From Microbulbifer sp. A4B17 (GTDB taxonomy: Bacteria > Pseudomonadota > Gammaproteobacteria > Pseudomonadales > Cellvibrionaceae): DNA of 64,000 bases. The stretch lies in the NCBI RefSeq assembly GCF_003076275.1, contig NZ_CP029064.1, positions 3,606,501 to 3,670,500 of the forward strand. The letters are read 5' to 3'. The stretch's first letter is position 1, and every line of letters begins with the position of its first letter. The notes beneath the pieces are model-generated. The model was not told the DNA's origin. It did no database searches and saw only the letters and a program-made list of their open reading frames with translations. The translations under genes were made by a program, and so were the position numbers. Below are positions 63,692 through 64,000 of this stretch, one piece after another.

Positions 63692-64000
63692 ATGTTGCAA
63701 AAAATAGACCATTGGATTGACCAAACACTGATAGACTTCAAAGAAGAGAGACAATCTTGCGCAAGGTTCACAGAGAAGTTTTCAGAGTATTATACGGAAG
63801 AATTTCTTAGCAAAAGCTACTTTGTAGTGGTTGATAATATTCCGAAACCGAGGTTTCCCGAGCTCTACCAGGCTGGTCTGGGTGACTTTGTCGACATGGA
63901 AGTAGCCGGTATCACTTACAAAGATACCTACTTTATCAAAACACCTTTTGCTGCGGACATTTCGCTCCATTTCCATGAGTTGGTCCATGTTCACCAATGG
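63692..64000 (+). CDS. Putative HExxH metallopeptidase-like protein, 3'-truncated by the window
   Basis: Open from ATG 63692 (MLQKIDHWIDQTLIDFKEE) to the last base, 103 codons with no stop, so the gene continues outside. An AGGA lies 11 bases upstream of the ATG. Near the edge is HFHELVHVHQW, containing HELVH, the zinc-binding core of many metallopeptidases; the third ligand would lie beyond the window. No signal peptide is seen. The antisense open frames here are shadows. Confidence 0.75.
   Translation, partial: MLQKIDHWIDQTLIDFKEERQSCARFTEKFSEYYTEEFLSKSYFVVVDNIPKPRFPELYQAGLGDFVDMEVAGITYKDTYFIKTPFAADISLHFHELVHVHQW

Overview
The window looks like a chromosome segment of a marine gammaproteobacterium, most likely of the Cellvibrionales (a Microbulbifer-like organism). 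This is inferred from the protein families and gene order: rpsB divergent from map-glnD-dapC, 344-aa-class dapD, an rluB-scpB-scpA-yciO-RNase AM block, guaBA divergent from xseA, TonB-dependent receptors and many secreted peptidases. No 16S gene or other taxonomic marker is present, so the genus is a guess.

Layout. 1-9247 is core metabolism: ribosomal protein S2 on the minus strand, then a plus-strand run of map, glnD, dapC, nth, an ArsC-like gene, dapD and dapE, carrying three steps of the succinylase lysine/diaminopimelate pathway. 9248-23340 is a restless accessory stretch. It holds a cupin plus NAD(P)-binding gene pair, degenerate duplicate pieces of dapE and of the NAD(P)-binding gene, two intact paralogous secreted S9 peptidases, one truncated S9 copy, two S9 pseudogenes, and a lipoprotein metallopeptidase. 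23379-27992 is a Cpx-like envelope-stress module: two Spy/CpxP-like periplasmic proteins, a flavodoxin with a small partner, and a CpxR/CpxA-like two-component pair. Both spy-like promoters carry the same array of five GTAAA-type half-sites at exact 10-bp steps.

28080-38715 holds a membrane-anchored SRPBCC protein, the minus-strand rluB-scpB-scpA-yciO-rnm cluster (rRNA modification and condensin partners with very acidic extensions), and a plus-strand series including a YciI protein, an SH3 membrane protein, a periplasmic cyclophilin, pdxJ, a DUF2520 protein and a SpoU methyltransferase. 39077-42517 is guaB-guaA with a 265-bp MITE-like element inserted between them; a shorter inverted copy lies at 62224. 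Next come xseA, an unusual lytic transglycosylase with two solute-binding domains, a quinone oxidoreductase, a TonB receptor, an accessory FtsH and tRNA-Arg(ACG).

53368-57860 contains a TauE/SafE permease and a methionine module: flavin reductase, a short MetE-like methionine synthase (MesD), its DUF1852 partner (MesX) and a divergent MetR-type regulator. The rest carries a solute-binding protein, a DUF4440 protein overlapping an MtfA-type peptidase, small exported proteins, a DUF1624 membrane protein, and the start of a putative metallopeptidase cut by the window end.

The most interesting signals are the phased CpxR-type operator arrays, the MesX/MesD/flavin-reductase/MetR cluster, the S9 expansion interleaved with dapE relics, the TA-flanked MITE pair, and the two-sensor-domain transglycosylase. 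No CRISPR array, integrase or transposase gene was found.
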